A program made the translations under genes and the position numbers. Shown piece after piece: positions 55,876 through 64,000 of a DNA stretch of 64,000 bases. Position 1 is the stretch's first letter, and every line of letters starts with the position of its first letter. The notes under the pieces are model-generated. The model did no database searches and had not been told where the DNA came from. It saw only the letters and a list, made by a program, of their open reading frames with translations. The DNA lies in the NCBI RefSeq assembly GCF_002797395.1, contig NZ_KZ454943.1, forward strand, positions 4,330,253-4,394,252, read 5' to 3'. Origin of the DNA: Bacillus solitudinis. GTDB lineage: Bacteria; Bacillota; Bacilli; Bacillales; Bacillaceae_D.

Positions 55876-57378
55876 ATGAATCAAATAGTTAAACCTGCCA
55901 CAACACTTGTAATCTTCGGAGCAACCGGAGACCTTGCAAAACGGAAATTATATCCGTCTATTTTCAATCTTTATAAAGCAGGACGAATTTCAAAATCATT
56001 CTCTGTTGTAGGCGTCGCAAGAAGACCCTGGACCAATGAGGAACTTCGTAAAACTGTCAGCGAGTCCGTTGACAGCGAAGATAAGGAATTAGTTCGTGAG
56101 TTTTGTGAACATTTCTATTATTTACCTGTGGATGTCACGAATATCGAGTCATTTAATGAACTCAAATCATTAGTTGAGAATATTGAGAAAAAACATAATA
56201 TTCCTGAAAACCGGATGTTCTATATGGCGATGGCACCGCAATTCTTTGGTACGATTGCGACCAATTTAAAAGCATCTGGCATCACAGACATTTCTGGATG
56301 GAAACGCCTAATCATTGAAAAGCCATTCGGACATGATTTAGCATCAGCAAAACAATTAAATCATGAGCTTCGAGAAGCATTCTCTGAAGATGAAATTTAT
56401 CGAATTGATCATTACTTAGGCAAGGAAATGGTGCAAAATATTGAGATGATTCGTTTCGGTAATGCCATATTTGAGCCATTATGGAACAATCGCTACATAT
56501 CAAATGTTCAAGTTACATCAAGTGAAACATTAGGTGTTGAGGACCGTGGGGGCTATTACGAATCCTCAGGAGCCCTTAGAGATATGTTTCAAAACCATAT
56601 GCTGCAGATGGTTGCCTTGCTAGCAATGGACCCACCAAATCGTTTAACACCTGATGATGTTCGAAATGAGAAAATAAAAGTTTTACGTGCCCTTCGTCCA
56701 ATTTCAAAAGATGAAGTGAAGCATTATGTTGTTCGCGGTCAATACGAGCCGGGCACATTAAATAATCAAGAAGTCTCAGGTTATCGTAGTGAAAAGAATG
56801 TTGATGCTGAATCATCGACTGAAACGTATGTTGGAGCAAAGTTATTAATCGATAGCCACCGCTGGGCGGGCGTCCCTTTTTATATTCGCACAGGCAAGCG
56901 AATGAGTGTAAAAACAACTGAAATTATAATCGAATTTAAAGATTTACCAATGAACATCTATCGCAAGGATGAAGAAAAGTTACATCCAAATTTATTAATT
57001 ATTCACATCCAACCTGATGAGGGAATTACCTTGTTCTTAAATGGTAAGAAAATTGGTATCTCTGAAGGTAGTGTACCCGTTCAATTAAATTACTGTCATA
57101 ATTGTTTAACTACAGTTAATTCACCAGAAGCCTATGAGCGTTTACTTAATGATTGTATGTTGGGTGATATGACCAATTTCACACATTGGGATGAAGTAGA
57201 ATCTTCTTGGCGTTTTGTTGACCCTATTTCAGATTACTGGGCAAAGCATTCTGAAGATTTGACGATGTATGAAGCAGGTACGATGGGACCAAAAGAATCT
57301 CATGAATTACTAGAGAGAGATGGTTTCCGTTGGTGGGAATACACAAATCAAATTAACTTTTACGGAAGTGGAATCTAA
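55876..57378 (+). CDS. zwf: Glucose-6-phosphate 1-dehydrogenase
   Basis: This 500-residue enzyme begins the oxidative pentose-phosphate pathway, converting glucose-6-phosphate to 6-phosphogluconolactone with NADP. The nucleotide site GATGDLAKRKLYPS is near residue 15 and the active-site RIDHYLGKE is near residue 178. EKPFG and RTGKRM are also present. Length is near the Bacillus norm (about 490-500). ATG at 55876 follows GAGAGG. It is transcribed from its own promoter and closed by a strong bidirectional terminator. Confidence 0.97.
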   Translation: MNQIVKPATTLVIFGATGDLAKRKLYPSIFNLYKAGRISKSFSVVGVARRPWTNEELRKTVSESVDSEDKELVREFCEHFYYLPVDVTNIESFNELKSLVENIEKKHNIPENRMFYMAMAPQFFGTIATNLKASGITDISGWKRLIIEKPFGHDLASAKQLNHELREAFSEDEIYRIDHYLGKEMVQNIEMIRFGNAIFEPLWNNRYISNVQVTSSETLGVEDRGGYYESSGALRDMFQNHMLQMVALLAMDPPNRLTPDDVRNEKIKVLRALRPISKDEVKHYVVRGQYEPGTLNNQEVSGYRSEKNVDAESSTETYVGAKLLIDSHRWAGVPFYIRTGKRMSVKTTEIIIEFKDLPMNIYRKDEEKLHPNLLIIHIQPDEGITLFLNGKKIGISEGSVPVQLNYCHNCLTTVNSPEAYERLLNDCMLGDMTNFTHWDEVESSWRFVDPISDYWAKHSEDLTMYEAGTMGPKESHELLERDGFRWWEYTNQINFYGSGI

Positions 57379-57388
57379 AAAATAGGAC

Positions 57389-57440
57389 AAGGGGTTGTGT
57401 CATAAGGCGGTATAAACCTTATAACACAACCCCTTTAATT
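57389..57440. terminator. Bidirectional terminator between zwf and the exonuclease gene
   Basis: AAGGGGTTGTGT(c)ATAAGG pairs with CCTTAT(a)ACACAACCCCTT, followed on the + strand by TAATTTT. The last bases overlap the stop of the opposite gene. Confidence 0.9.
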
Positions 57441-58067
57441 TTCGGTAGTGTCCGGTAACCGTATTGAACGATTTCCTTGAAAACTGCGTTTGCGTTTCTT
57501 GAGGAGATGTTTTGCTCGCTCTGCTGCAGTTACTTCATTTGTTTGTAGATTGAGTTCTGGCTGGAAACGAAGGAAAAGTTCAGCAGTATTAAAAGCGTCG
57601 TCAATGCCGCGATGAGCTTTACCTGTTGGTACGATATTCAATAAAGCAAGTGCACTTTTTAAAGATAGTGCATGTTCCGCTTTTAAAAGACGGCTAATTT
57701 GTATTTGAATATCATTATAATTTCGAAGCCAATTAAGATTCATGTGATATCGTAAGCATTGGTTAAGTAAATGAAATTTGTCATCCTTACCCCATGCACA
57801 AAGATAATAATCCTCTCCTAACCAATCTTTGAAAATTTTGATGCCTTCTTGATACGAAACAGCATTAGCCACATCTTCTTCTGTCATTTTTATAAATTTT
57901 CTTGTGCTTTTTGATATGCCTCGTTTTGGTGAAATATAAATTTGAAGATGATCAACGATATTTCTGTTATGAATATCCACTTTACACGCGCCAATTTCGA
58001 CAATTTCACTTAACTGACCTTTTTTAAATCTTTTCATAAGTTCTAAATCAAATATGATTGCGTTCAT
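57435..58067 (-). CDS. DEDDh 3'-5' exonuclease-family protein (KapD-like)
   Basis: This 210-residue protein has the exonuclease fold of the DnaQ/RNase T class. Motif I is IIFDLEL (Asp7, Glu9), motif II lies near YLCAWGKDDKFHL, and motif III is HRGIDDAFNTA with the DEDDh His and Asp. These residues bind two metal ions and cleave nucleotides from 3' ends. KapD of B. subtilis, which inhibits the KinA sporulation pathway, is of the same class, but identity with KapD is not certain. ATG at 58067 follows AAGGAATG. The 60 C-terminal residues are basic. Confidence 0.82.
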   Translation of the reverse strand: MNAIIFDLELMKRFKKGQLSEIVEIGACKVDIHNRNIVDHLQIYISPKRGISKSTRKFIKMTEEDVANAVSYQEGIKIFKDWLGEDYYLCAWGKDDKFHLLNQCLRYHMNLNWLRNYNDIQIQISRLLKAEHALSLKSALALLNIVPTGKAHRGIDDAFNTAELFLRFQPELNLQTNEVTAAERAKHLLKKRKRSFQGNRSIRLPDTTEN

Positions 58068-58261
58068 TCCATCATTCCTTTTTGAGATGTTTCTGTTGTA
58101 GTTATAATATTTCTGTCAAAACTGTTAATTATCACAGAAAAAATAAAGCTTTCTCTTTTTCGACTACAGATAGTGTAGTACAATAGTGACTGAAGAGTCC
58201 AATTGTACTGTAATTTTAGTGGGACGTACATAAAAAATTAAAAACAAAAGGGGTAGAGAAA

Positions 58262-59203
58262 ATGAGTAAAGTTCTTGTCTTCGGTCATAAAAATCCTGAT
58301 ACAGATACAATTTGTTCAGCGATTGCCTATGCAGAGTTAAAAAAGAAAATTGGTGTTGATGCTGAGGCCGTGCGTTTAGGTGATGTAAGTGGAGAGACGC
58401 AATATGCTCTTGATTATTTTAACGCAGATGCTCCCCGTCTAGTAAGTACGGTTGCAAATGAAGTAGACGAAGTTATTTTAGTTGACCATAACGAACGACA
58501 ACAAAGTGCCGATGACTTGGAAAAAGTTCAAGTTTTAGAGGTAATTGATCATCATCGTATTGCTAACTTTGAGACAAGCGATCCTTTATACTATCGAGCA
58601 GAACCAGTTGGTTGTACAGCGACAATTTTAAACAAGCTTTATAAAGAACATGGAGTTGAAATAAGCAAGGCAACAGCAGGATTGATGTTATCTGCCATTA
58701 TTTCTGACTCACTCTTATTTAAGTCTCCTACATGTACAGACCAAGATGTTGCAGCTGCCAAAGAATTAGCAGAAATAGCTGGAGTTGATGCAGACGTTTA
58801 TGGTCTTGAGATGTTAAAAGCTGGCGCTGATTTAAGTGATAAAACTATTGCGCAGTTAATCACACTTGATGCGAAAGAATTTACTATGGGTCAATTTAAA
58901 GTTGAAGTAGCACAGGTAAATACAGTTGATACAAATGATGTTCTATCTCGTCAGAATGAGATTGAAGAAGCCATTTCTAGTGTTATTGAGGAGAAAGGCT
59001 TAGATATGTTCTTGTTTGTTGTTACGGATATCTTAACGAACGATTCCACTGTCCTTGCTTTAGGAAAAGAAGCTTCAGCTGTAGAGAAAGCATACAATGT
59101 TACACTTAAAAATAACACTGCAGTCTTAAAAGGTGTTGTCTCTAGAAAAAAACAAATTGTTCCAGTTTTAACAGATGTATTGAGTGGCATTGAATCAAAA
59201 TAA
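58262..59203 (+). CDS. ppaC: Manganese-dependent inorganic pyrophosphatase (family II)
   Basis: This 313-residue cytoplasmic enzyme hydrolyses pyrophosphate to phosphate. The DHH-family metal ligands are present: His9, Asp13 and Asp15 in [14 protein letters not shown] near residue 80 and the DHH motif in IDHHRIANF (about residue 100). The C-terminal DHHA2 domain ends with the substrate SRKKQ motif. Length matches B. subtilis PpaC (309). ATG at 58262 follows AAAAGGGG. A terminator follows. Confidence 0.97.
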   Translation: MSKVLVFGHKNPDTDTICSAIAYAELKKKIGVDAEAVRLGDVSGETQYALDYFNADAPRLVSTVANEVDEVILVDHNERQQSADDLEKVQVLEVIDHHRIANFETSDPLYYRAEPVGCTATILNKLYKEHGVEISKATAGLMLSAIISDSLLFKSPTCTDQDVAAAKELAEIAGVDADVYGLEMLKAGADLSDKTIAQLITLDAKEFTMGQFKVEVAQVNTVDTNDVLSRQNEIEEAISSVIEEKGLDMFLFVVTDILTNDSTVLALGKEASAVEKAYNVTLKNNTAVLKGVVSRKKQIVPVLTDVLSGIESK

Positions 59204-59209
59204 ACAGCT

Positions 59210-59244
59210 AAAGAGCCCATCCATTTTTGGAGGGGCTCTTTTCG
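59210..59244 (+). terminator. Intrinsic terminator after ppaC
   Basis: AAAGAGCCC(at)CC pairs with GG(ag)GGGCTCTTT around an A/T loop, followed by TTC. Confidence 0.85.
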
Positions 59245-59449
59245 AACAACATACTCCATTCATGAATTCTTTTTTTATCTTAACCCTTGATTTGGAACAT
59301 CAACTTTTTTACGCATTAGCAGAACGCTTGACGGTAATTCTTTTATTACAAATGTATTACTATTCTAATTTAAACAGGAATTTACCCTTTGAATATCTAA
59401 GTAGGTAAGGTGACTGTTGTAAAAGAATAGAAAGAAATGGGGCTTTATA

Positions 59450-60424
59450 ATGGATTTAATGACAATAAAAGATTTGGCAGAGCAAGTGAAAAAGAATATC
59501 CAACAAGTAATAATCGGAAAAGATGAGACAATTGATTATCTATTAGTTGCACTTATTTCTTCAGGGCATGTCCTCTTAGAAGATGTACCCGGTACAGGAA
59601 AAACTTTACTAGCAAAGGCAATGGCGCAGTCACTAGCTTGTAATTGTAAACGGATACAGTTCACACCTGATCTTCTCCCTTCTGATGTAACCGGTTTACA
59701 TTTCTATAATCAAAAACTGGGAGAATTTGAGTTTCGTCCTGGACCAATTTTTTCTAACATTATTTTAGCGGATGAAATCAATCGAGCAACACCCCGAACC
59801 CAATCTAGCTTACTAGAGTGTATGGAAGAAAAACAAACGACGATTGATGGAGAAACACATATACTCGAAGCGCCATTTATGGTAATTGCCACACAAAATC
59901 CTTTGGAAAACCAAGGAACATTTCCTTTGCCTGAAGCACAACTGGATCGATTCTTACTTAAAATCAACATGGGCTATCCAACAAAAGACGAAGGCCTTGA
60001 AATTTTGAAACGTTTTAAAGAAAACAACCCTATTAATACGATACAACCTGTTGCGAATAGAGATGATATTGTTAATGCACAACAAATTTATTCTAAAGTT
60101 CACGTTAGTGAGGAACTTCTTGTCTATATGATGGAAATTATAGAACAAACACGTAATCATGAACTAATTGAATTAGGTGTAAGTCCACGTGGAAGTCAGG
60201 CATTATTAAAAGCAGTCCAAGTCTATGCTCTGCTAAAAGGTAGAGAGTTTGTTGTTCCCGATGATATTAAAGCCTTAGTGAAACCAGTTCTTTCTCATCG
60301 TCTGGTATTAGATTACTCAATGAGAATGAAAGAAAATCAAGCTGAGCAAATTCTCCAACAAATCCTCGAGAAAGTAGCTGTTCCATCTGAAGAATTAGCT
60401 TTAAAAGAGACATCTTTTAAATGA
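59450..60424 (+). CDS. MoxR-family AAA+ ATPase
   Basis: This 324-residue AAA+ ATPase has Walker A (EDVPGTGKTLLAKA), Walker B (ILADEINRATPRTQ), and the MoxR-type EKQTTIDG insert loop. MoxR ATPases act as chaperones for metal insertion or activation of partner proteins, and are typically encoded with DUF58 and VWA or transglutaminase proteins. Here the ATGA overlap with the next gene (60421) and the third gene gives the yeaC-yeaD-yebA order of B. subtilis. ATG at 59450 follows AATGGGG. Confidence 0.93.
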   Translation: MDLMTIKDLAEQVKKNIQQVIIGKDETIDYLLVALISSGHVLLEDVPGTGKTLLAKAMAQSLACNCKRIQFTPDLLPSDVTGLHFYNQKLGEFEFRPGPIFSNIILADEINRATPRTQSSLLECMEEKQTTIDGETHILEAPFMVIATQNPLENQGTFPLPEAQLDRFLLKINMGYPTKDEGLEILKRFKENNPINTIQPVANRDDIVNAQQIYSKVHVSEELLVYMMEIIEQTRNHELIELGVSPRGSQALLKAVQVYALLKGREFVVPDDIKALVKPVLSHRLVLDYSMRMKENQAEQILQQILEKVAVPSEELALKETSFK

Positions 60425-61527
60425 ATATTGCTTGGTTCATTATCGTTACATTTCTTATCATAGGGGTTCAGACGTTTGTTTATACGAAATGGGGACTTAA
60501 ACGTATCCAGTACCAGAGGTCTTTTAGTGAAAAGTTTGTTTTTGAAGGCGATAGTATTGAAATGGTTGATGAAGTAGCAAATCTAAAGTTTCTTCCAATG
60601 CCTTGGTTACGTCTCGAATCAAAAATTGATGCAAGCTTAAAGTTTCGTAAGCAATCAGACACAGACAATGATGTTGATGGAAATGATTTTCACCGAACTT
60701 TATTTAGTTTATTGCCTTATCAAAAAATAACACGTAAACAATATGTAACATGTGAGAAGCGAGGGTTTTATCGTTTCGAAGCTGTTTCCTTGTCAACCGG
60801 TGATGTATTTGGATTTAGTTCAACATTTAGGCAAATACCATCAACAGCAGAGGTCATTGTTTATCCGAAAATTGTTTCTATGAAAGAATTACCGCTTCCT
60901 GCTCATAGTTGGCTAGGTGACATAACTGTACGTCGTTGGATTATTGAAGACCCATTTTTGCATTCGGGTGTACGTGAATATGCAAATGGAGATTCAATGA
61001 ATACAGTGAATTGGAAGGCTACAGCAAGAACGAGTCGTTTACAAGTAACAAAAAAAGATTTTTCCGCTGATCATCATTTAATGATTTACTTGAATTTCAA
61101 TCAATCGGAAGATCATTGGTTACCGATTACCGATATAGCTTTAATGGAAAAAGGGATTAGTTATGCTGCTTCCGTTGCTAACTATGCAATTGAACAGGGG
61201 ATAAGTACAGGTTTTGCTTGTAATTCGTATCTTGATAAACAAGAAAAAGAAGCAATTCGTATTGAGCCTGAACAAAGTAAACAACAACTCACCTTTATCC
61301 TTGAAACATTGGCAAAGGTGAAACTAGATACTAGTAAGAGTTTCAATTATTTTTTAAAGGAAGATATAGAAAACAAACTAAAAGGCACGGATGTTCTTTT
61401 AATAACTGCAGTTGTCACAGAAAGTATGAGAGCGTCAATCAAGCGGTTAGAAGCCCAAGGTAATGCCATAAAGATTCTAATGCTTAAGCAAGGCGAGATA
61501 GTCAGGGAAGAGGTGAGCGCGCGATGA
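60421..61527 (+). CDS. DUF58-domain protein (YeaD-like)
   Basis: This 368-residue protein has an N-terminal membrane helix (residues 2-19) and a DUF58 domain, whose signature VREYANGDSMNTVNWKATAR is near residue 190. DUF58 proteins belong to a VWA-like fold and partner with MoxR ATPases. It overlaps the MoxR gene by four bases (ATGA) and the next gene by four bases, showing tight translational coupling. ATG at 60421 is fixed by that overlap. Function of the complex in Bacillus is unknown. Confidence 0.9.
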   Translation: MNIAWFIIVTFLIIGVQTFVYTKWGLKRIQYQRSFSEKFVFEGDSIEMVDEVANLKFLPMPWLRLESKIDASLKFRKQSDTDNDVDGNDFHRTLFSLLPYQKITRKQYVTCEKRGFYRFEAVSLSTGDVFGFSSTFRQIPSTAEVIVYPKIVSMKELPLPAHSWLGDITVRRWIIEDPFLHSGVREYANGDSMNTVNWKATARTSRLQVTKKDFSADHHLMIYLNFNQSEDHWLPITDIALMEKGISYAASVANYAIEQGISTGFACNSYLDKQEKEAIRIEPEQSKQQLTFILETLAKVKLDTSKSFNYFLKEDIENKLKGTDVLLITAVVTESMRASIKRLEAQGNAIKILMLKQGEIVREEVSAR

Positions 61528-62855
61528 TAAAGCTAAACAACCTCTTTCGGACATTTATAAAAGGAATGTTTGAATATCTTCTTTTCTTTCCGGTTGTTCT
61601 TTTATCCGGTGTTTTTCTTATTGATCCTACATTATTGTATTTCTGGCTGGTTTGCCTAAGTGGATTATTCGCCCTTGGTCTATTATTAAAAACTCTTCTT
61701 TCAACCAAGGCCATATGGCTTTTTATGATGATTGTATTACTCGTCAGTGTGGCAACTTCCTTTGCTTTTACAGATTCATTATGGATGGTTTTTATTCTAA
61801 TACCAATCCATTTTACATTTATGTACCGTGGTATGATGTATGCGGAACGGGACTGGATAATATTACTACCTACATCATTTCTGTGGGGCGGAGGACTCAC
61901 GATATACTTTTTTGGTTACATTGTCTATAAGTATGTCGAAGCCCTTCAATTCTATTTACCTCTAATAACAAGTTTAGCTTTTATTCTTATTAGTTTTACA
62001 TTGTTTCGGACAAATAATCAGCACTTAAGAACGGCTACCTTATCGAAGAAAAAAGACCCTTATCTAGGAAAATCAATAAAAAATCAAAATCGGTTCTTTC
62101 TTATGATTACCTTGATTTTTGTTACTTTGTTAACAAACGGGCAAGTAATTCAGCAAGCAGTGTTGAATATGTTAAGAGCATTAATCCAAGCTATGGTTTC
62201 CCTCTTTTCAGAAGATGGCGTAACTCAAGTAGAACAAGGTCCACCTTCTGCAAGAATGGAATCAATACTTCCAACGGATGAATATAAGCCTTCTGCTTTT
62301 GCTATTTTTATCGATCGGTTGATGACCTATCTTATCTTTGGTATTTGTGTGATTGTCATCATCTTATGTTTGTTATTTTTGGTTAAAAAAACGAGGGATT
62401 GGTTAAAAACAGGTATTCGAAGGTTAATTGATTACCTTAAAAAAACGATCAACGCCAAAGTTGAACAACATGATAATTATGGATATGTCGATGAAAAAGA
62501 AACGATATTTAATTGGAACTTATGGAAGCATGAACAAAAGAAAAAGTTAAAATCATTTACATCAACTTTATTTAAACGAGAGCCAAAGTGGGATTCATTA
62601 TCAAATCAGGAGAAAATACGTTATCTGTATCGACAAATTCTCTCAGAGCATCTTACCAAAGGAGGACAAATACATCATATTGATACTCCTTTTGAAGCTT
62701 TCGAGAAACTCTACACAAGCGGGGATTATGATAAAAATAAATTAAACCAATTACTAAAAGCTTACGAAGCTACACGCTACGGAGATCTTGATGTAGGGGA
62801 AAAGAAAATAAAACATTTATCTAAAATTTTTACTTCAAGAATTAAAAACAAATAA
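61524..62855 (+). CDS. DUF4129 membrane protein lacking the usual transglutaminase domain
   Basis: This 443-residue protein has about six N-terminal helices, a helix at about 265-290, and a C-terminal DUF4129-like domain (IRYLYRQILSEHLTKGGQIH; HIDTPFEAFEKLY; LLKAYEATRYGD). In the matching B. subtilis operon the third gene, yebA (about 737 residues), has a transglutaminase-like Cys-His-Asp domain between these parts. Here none is visible: no Cys is close to His/Asp motifs and the central 30 kDa is missing. It overlaps the DUF58 gene by ATGA, so it is still translated. Confidence 0.85.
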   Translation: MIKLNNLFRTFIKGMFEYLLFFPVVLLSGVFLIDPTLLYFWLVCLSGLFALGLLLKTLLSTKAIWLFMMIVLLVSVATSFAFTDSLWMVFILIPIHFTFMYRGMMYAERDWIILLPTSFLWGGGLTIYFFGYIVYKYVEALQFYLPLITSLAFILISFTLFRTNNQHLRTATLSKKKDPYLGKSIKNQNRFFLMITLIFVTLLTNGQVIQQAVLNMLRALIQAMVSLFSEDGVTQVEQGPPSARMESILPTDEYKPSAFAIFIDRLMTYLIFGICVIVIILCLLFLVKKTRDWLKTGIRRLIDYLKKTINAKVEQHDNYGYVDEKETIFNWNLWKHEQKKKLKSFTSTLFKREPKWDSLSNQEKIRYLYRQILSEHLTKGGQIHHIDTPFEAFEKLYTSGDYDKNKLNQLLKAYEATRYGDLDVGEKKIKHLSKIFTSRIKNK

Positions 62856-63001
62856 ATGAAAAACAATGGGTATTTATTACTATTATAGAAGTTACTGTTC
62901 AACTTTTGCTTTTATAGATAATATAAAAAATATAAAACAGTTGAACAATATAGATGATAATTAGATAAAGAAATTCAGAAAGGCAAAAGGGGAGTAAGTC
63001 A

Positions 63002-63637
63002 TTGAAAAGTTACGAAAATCACAAGGGGAAATTGTGTATTGTTAATACAGAAATTGGAATTATCGTAGCTGAAGTGGTGAGTTTCGAAAGAGAAAAACTA
63101 GCATTAAAAATTATTGAGAAAAAAAACAACTTGAAGCTTCACGAGGACCTTTACACAAGTGTTCAAATTGAACAAAATGAAGAGGAGTTTATTTATTTTT
63201 ATGAAGCTAGAGTAATTTCCACACATAAGTTTGTCGACCAAGAACTTTTAATTCTTTATATACAAAAACAGAAGAAAGTAGTTAATAATCGGAGAAGCAA
63301 TAGAATCGTAATCTCAAGACATTTCAACAAAAAGGTTAGCTTATCCATTCGAAAATTCCCACCTATTGACGAGAAGTGGTTTACTTCAGATATTATTGAT
63401 ATTAGTACCGGAGGAGTAAAGGTTAAACGGGAGGAATATTTAAGTAAAGGTCAAATTATTGAAGTATTATTAGAAAAGCCCTTTTTGCAAGAGTATGAAA
63501 TTGTTGTTAGTCGAATTGTTAGTGTGTGTGAGAATAATTTTGTTTACTATTATTCAATCGAATTTTTAAACTTAAGCGAAGTACAAGGTTCACATTTGAA
63601 TACTAAACTACAAGAGCTTAAAAATAAAATTAGCTAA
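63002..63637 (+). CDS. PilZ-domain cyclic-di-GMP receptor (YcgR/DgrA-like)
   Basis: This 211-residue protein has an N-terminal YcgR-like domain (about 8-90) and a C-terminal PilZ domain. The cyclic-di-GMP motifs are RRSNR (Arg97-x3-Arg101) and DISTGG (Asp133, Ser135, Gly138). In Bacillus such proteins slow flagellar motors when cyclic-di-GMP is high. The start is TTG at 63002 behind GGGGAG. It is a single gene. It could be an effector for cyclic-di-GMP levels set by the hybrid enzyme at 30262, though proteins elsewhere may matter more. Confidence 0.9.
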   Translation: MKSYENHKGKLCIVNTEIGIIVAEVVSFEREKLALKIIEKKNNLKLHEDLYTSVQIEQNEEEFIYFYEARVISTHKFVDQELLILYIQKQKKVVNNRRSNRIVISRHFNKKVSLSIRKFPPIDEKWFTSDIIDISTGGVKVKREEYLSKGQIIEVLLEKPFLQEYEIVVSRIVSVCENNFVYYYSIEFLNLSEVQGSHLNTKLQELKNKIS

Positions 63638-63654
63638 TAATGAAATAATCTTCT

Positions 63655-63688
63655 GTGCCCCAACAGGTTTGAATACCTCTTGGGGCAC
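63655..63688 (+). terminator. Hairpin after the PilZ gene
   Basis: GTGCCCCAA(ca)GGT pairs with ACC(tc)TTGGGGCAC; the tail TCCTGTGTTG is only partly T-rich. Confidence 0.75.
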
Positions 63689-63764
63689 TCCTGTGTTGTA
63701 AAGATTTTGTACTTGCGATTATACTAGTAGCTAAGTTACTTCGGAGAGAATAGAGGATGGAAAC

Positions 63765-64000
63765 ATGAAAAATGAACAAGTTGGTGTTATTGCAGCCATT
63801 GCTGCTTATTTAATATGGGGAGTCTTACCTTTATTTTGGAAATTATTTGATGAGGTATCCGCTGGAGAGGTTCTGGCCCACCGTGTCATTTGGACAGTCG
63901 TATGTATGGGTATTATTTTATTACTTATTGGCAAATTCACCGAAGTGGTGAGGGATATTCGGACTACTTTCTCTCATTGGAAATCAGCCTTAGCCATTAT
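63765..64000 (+). CDS. rarD: RarD/EamA-family transporter (5' part)
   Basis: Only the first 78 codons lie in the window. The start ATG at 63765 follows AGAGGATGG. The N-terminus AAIAAYLIWGVLPLFWKLFD and the EVLAHRVIWTVV segment are characteristic of RarD proteins (EamA/DMT exporters); the first two membrane helices are seen. RarD has been linked to chloramphenicol sensitivity in some bacteria and to metabolite export; the true substrate is unknown. Confidence 0.9.
   Translation, partial: MKNEQVGVIAAIAAYLIWGVLPLFWKLFDEVSAGEVLAHRVIWTVVCMGIILLLIGKFTEVVRDIRTTFSHWKSALAI

Noticed and set aside
59184-59408. Short + strand frame after ppaC
   Set aside because: It overlaps the ppaC terminator, starts inside the end of ppaC and has no ribosome site.

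Overview
The window is chromosomal DNA of a low-GC, spore-forming Bacillaceae-type Firmicute. The evidence is the gene set (ilvD, DbpA/YxiN helicase, CsoR/CopZ/CopA, family II pyrophosphatase PpaC, YkuK, an IDEAL-domain protein, a LysM/Gmad2 protein of the spore-germination type, DUF624/YesL), strong AGGAGG-type ribosome binding sites, frequent TTG/GTG starts, CcpA-type cre sites and many hairpin-plus-T-run terminators. No rRNA, tRNA, insertion sequence, prophage or CRISPR array was seen.

Region 1 (about 0.7-3.2 kb): a DoxX-like membrane protein and a TraB/PrgY-family protein follow the edge-truncated LysM gene. Region 2 (about 3.5-23.1 kb) is a plant-polysaccharide locus. It holds two complete importers of the Lpl/Ytc type (two permeases plus a lipoprotein each, no ATPase gene), a Gfo/Idh/MocA oxidoreductase, a decayed GH105 gene, a membrane-anchored YesS/YtdP-like AraC regulator, an unassigned GH65/GH95-like hydrolase, an intact GH105 unsaturated rhamnogalacturonyl hydrolase, a GH127 beta-L-arabinofuranosidase, a cupin-AraC regulator and a YesL-like membrane protein. 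Two almost identically built promoters, one before the GH127 gene and one before the second importer, share a conserved element ending in the same -35 hexamer. They look like one regulon of the cupin-AraC regulator. cre sites tie the locus to carbon catabolite control. The likely substrate is a rhamnogalacturonan or arabinan-rich pectin fragment.

Region 3 (23.2-41.4 kb) is mostly housekeeping: a methyltransferase, ilvD, a deletion-fusion membrane gene, dbpA, a TRIC channel and an iron alcohol dehydrogenase. It also contains a clear class I cyclic-di-GMP riboswitch with its own terminator in front of a 1094-residue protein that combines PAS, GGDEF, EAL, PAS, PAS and a histidine kinase. Next come an MFS transporter, an LLM flavin oxidoreductase, an AbrB-family membrane protein, an IDEAL-domain protein, two DUF2382 stress proteins and two tandem esterases.

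Region 4 (41.4-50 kb) has small orphan genes, two tandem PmtA-like methyltransferases, a ribosomal protein S14 remnant, the copper operon (CsoR operator, copA, a 25-residue membrane peptide, csoR, copZ) and a Na/Pi cotransporter. Region 5 (50-64 kb) has an acidic orphan, a Suv3-like helicase with a C-terminal zinc knuckle, ykuK, a PrmA-like methyltransferase, zwf, a DEDDh exonuclease, ppaC, a MoxR/DUF58/DUF4129 operon whose third gene has lost its transglutaminase domain, a PilZ cyclic-di-GMP receptor and the start of rarD.

The strongest candidates for something new are the riboswitch-controlled GGDEF-EAL-kinase hybrid (a cyclic-di-GMP feedback loop joined to a phosphorelay-type kinase), the paired AraC operators with the unassigned glycosidase, and the Suv3-like zinc helicase.
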